Program-made: the position numbers and the translations under genes
Notes under the pieces: generated by a model
What the model was told of the DNA's origin: nothing
Seen by the model: only the letters and a program-made list of their open reading frames with translations
Databases searched by the model: none
In this document: positions 20,586 through 21,515 of the stretch, piece after piece
Numbering within the stretch: position 1 is the stretch's first letter
How the letters are laid out: every line of letters starts with the position of its first letter
Origin: Micrococcales bacterium
GTDB lineage: Bacteria; Actinomycetota; Actinomycetes; Actinomycetales; Microbacteriaceae
DNA: 21,515 nucleotides
NCBI GenBank assembly: GCA_947441105.1
Contig: CANESN010000002.1
Span: 1 to 21,515, forward strand
Direction of reading: 5' to 3'

Positions 20586-21515
20586 CTAGCCAAGCATGTC
20601 GTGGCGGACGATGGTCGCGTTGCGATCCTGTCCAACACCGATTGCAGAGATGCGAGTGCCGCTCATTTTCTCAAGCGCTAGGACATAGTCCTGAGCATTT
20701 TTTGGCAGTGACTCGAAGGTCTTGCAGCCGGTGATGTCCTCGTCCCAACCTGGGAACATTTGGTAGATCGGCTTAGCGTGGTGGAAATCGGTCTGGGAAA
20801 CCGGTACCTCTTCGACCCTTGCGCCGTCCACATCGTAGGCAACACAAACTGGAATCTCTTTGATGCCGGTGAGCACATCGAGCTTGGTGAGGAAGATGTC
20901 GGTTAGACCATTGATACGTGTTGCGTATCTGGCGATGGGTGCATCGAACCAACCGCAGCGACGGTTACGGCCGGTGGTAACACCAACCTCGCCACCGGTC
21001 TTACGCAGAAACTCGCCCCACTCATCAAACAGCTCGGTAGGAAATGGTCCTGAGCCAACGCGGGTGGTGTAGGCCTTGAGGATTCCAATCACGCCGGTGA
21101 TCTTGGTTGGACCAATACCGCTACCGGTGGTTGCTCCACCTGCGGTTGGGTTTGAGGAAGTCACAAACGGATAGGTTCCGTGGTCAACATCCAATAGCGT
21201 TCCCTGGCCACCCTCAAGCAGCACAGTCTTGCCATCGGCAAGCGCGTTGTTCAAAATCAGCGAGGTGTCGGCCACCATTGGGCGAAGACGCTCTGCGAAC
21301 GAAAGTAGGTGGTCAACCACCTCTTGAGGTCTAACCGCTGCACGGTTGTAGATCTTTACCAACAGGTCGTTCTTTTGAAGAAGTGCTCCCTCGACCTTCT
21401 GCAGCAAAATGCTTGGGTCGAAAAGGTCTTGAATTCGAATTCCTAGGCGCCCCATCTTGTCGCCGTAGGTTGGGCCAATGCCGCGACCGGTGGTGCCGAT
21501 GGCGCGCTTACCCAA
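20586..21515 (-). CDS. purA: Adenylosuccinate synthetase, N-terminal ~120 residues outside window
   Basis: GTP-dependent condensation of IMP with aspartate to adenylosuccinate, first step to AMP. The window holds the C-terminal 309 residues of an enzyme of about 430. Recognised blocks: [15 protein letters not shown] (the IMP-binding signature), [41 protein letters not shown], and KNAQDYV near the C-terminus. The first codon inside the window (21515) is an internal Leu, so no start is present; the P-loop and catalytic Asp/His lie beyond the edge. The downstream 190-residue gene follows after 14 nt. No purine riboswitch or terminator is visible after the stop. Confidence 0.97.
   Translation of the reverse strand: MGKRAIGTTGRGIGPTYGDKMGRLGIRIQDLFDPSILLQKVEGALLQKNDLLVKIYNRAAVRPQEVVDHLLSFAERLRPMVADTSLILNNALADGKTVLLEGGQGTLLDVDHGTYPFVTSSNPTAGGATTGSGIGPTKITGVIGILKAYTTRVGSGPFPTELFDEWGEFLRKTGGEVGVTTGRNRRCGWFDAPIARYATRINGLTDIFLTKLDVLTGIKEIPVCVAYDVDGARVEEVPVSQTDFHHAKPIYQMFPGWDEDITGCKTFESLPKNAQDYVLALEKMSGTRISAIGVGQDRNATIVRHDMLG

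Noticed and set aside
1..21515. Mobile element, prophage, CRISPR array, tRNA or rRNA
   Set aside because: No transposase or integrase, no regularly spaced direct repeats, and no tRNA-like or rRNA sequence recognised on either strand.

Overview
The window looks like chromosomal DNA of a small-genome actinobacterium, most likely a Microbacteriaceae relative of the freshwater Rhodoluna/Aquiluna type. This rests on moderate GC content, very tight gene packing with many 4-nt ATGA overlaps, GTG starts, long Thr/Ser/Pro-rich secreted proteins, and overall protein character. The taxonomic call is inference from style, not from a marker gene. No tRNA, rRNA, CRISPR array, insertion sequence or phage gene is visible.

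Region 1 (1-7907) is a coherent beta-1,3-glucan (laminarin-type) utilisation locus built on two divergent operons. Leftward from about 3.95 kb run a sugar-binding protein, two CUT1-type ABC permeases and a GH1 beta-glucosidase that leaves the window at base 1. Rightward run three consecutive secreted GH16 endo-glucanases that overlap end to start. The third is modular: RTX-type calcium repeats, a Pro/Ser/Thr linker, a beta-sandwich domain, then GH16. The control region between the operons holds three copies of a LacI-family-like operator (core TGAAACCGATTT). Two of them bracket a good sigma70-type promoter for the transport operon. A perfect 15-bp hairpin lies in that operon's untranslated leader. 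The logic is secreted enzymes cutting glucan, import of oligosaccharides, and intracellular hydrolysis by GH1. No ABC ATPase and no LacI regulator gene is in the window.

Region 2 (7929-12809) is one very large secreted subtilisin-family protease on the minus strand. It carries a triplicated module of about 217 residues, fibronectin-III-like and Ig-like domains, and an unrecognised C-terminal domain. It converges on the last GH16 gene across a 9-bp stem hairpin.

Region 3 (12922-15239) holds a zinc-ribbon/DUF4190-type membrane protein, a membrane-anchored or secreted alpha/beta hydrolase, and a secreted HNH nuclease. Region 4 (15275-17287) is a minus-strand pair, an aldo/keto reductase and a zinc alcohol dehydrogenase. 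Region 5 (17340-19496) runs rightward: alpha/beta hydrolase, Pr6Pr-type membrane protein, glutathione peroxidase family protein.

Region 6 (19480-21515) has a previously easy-to-miss 34-residue six-cysteine microprotein on the minus strand. It is divergent from a NUDIX hydrolase, and a perfect 8-bp inverted repeat sits between the two. An unrecognised 190-residue protein and the C-terminal three quarters of PurA follow. The best candidates for something undescribed are the Cys-rich microprotein with its palindrome, the three-operator glucan switch with its leader hairpin, and the triplicated protease module.
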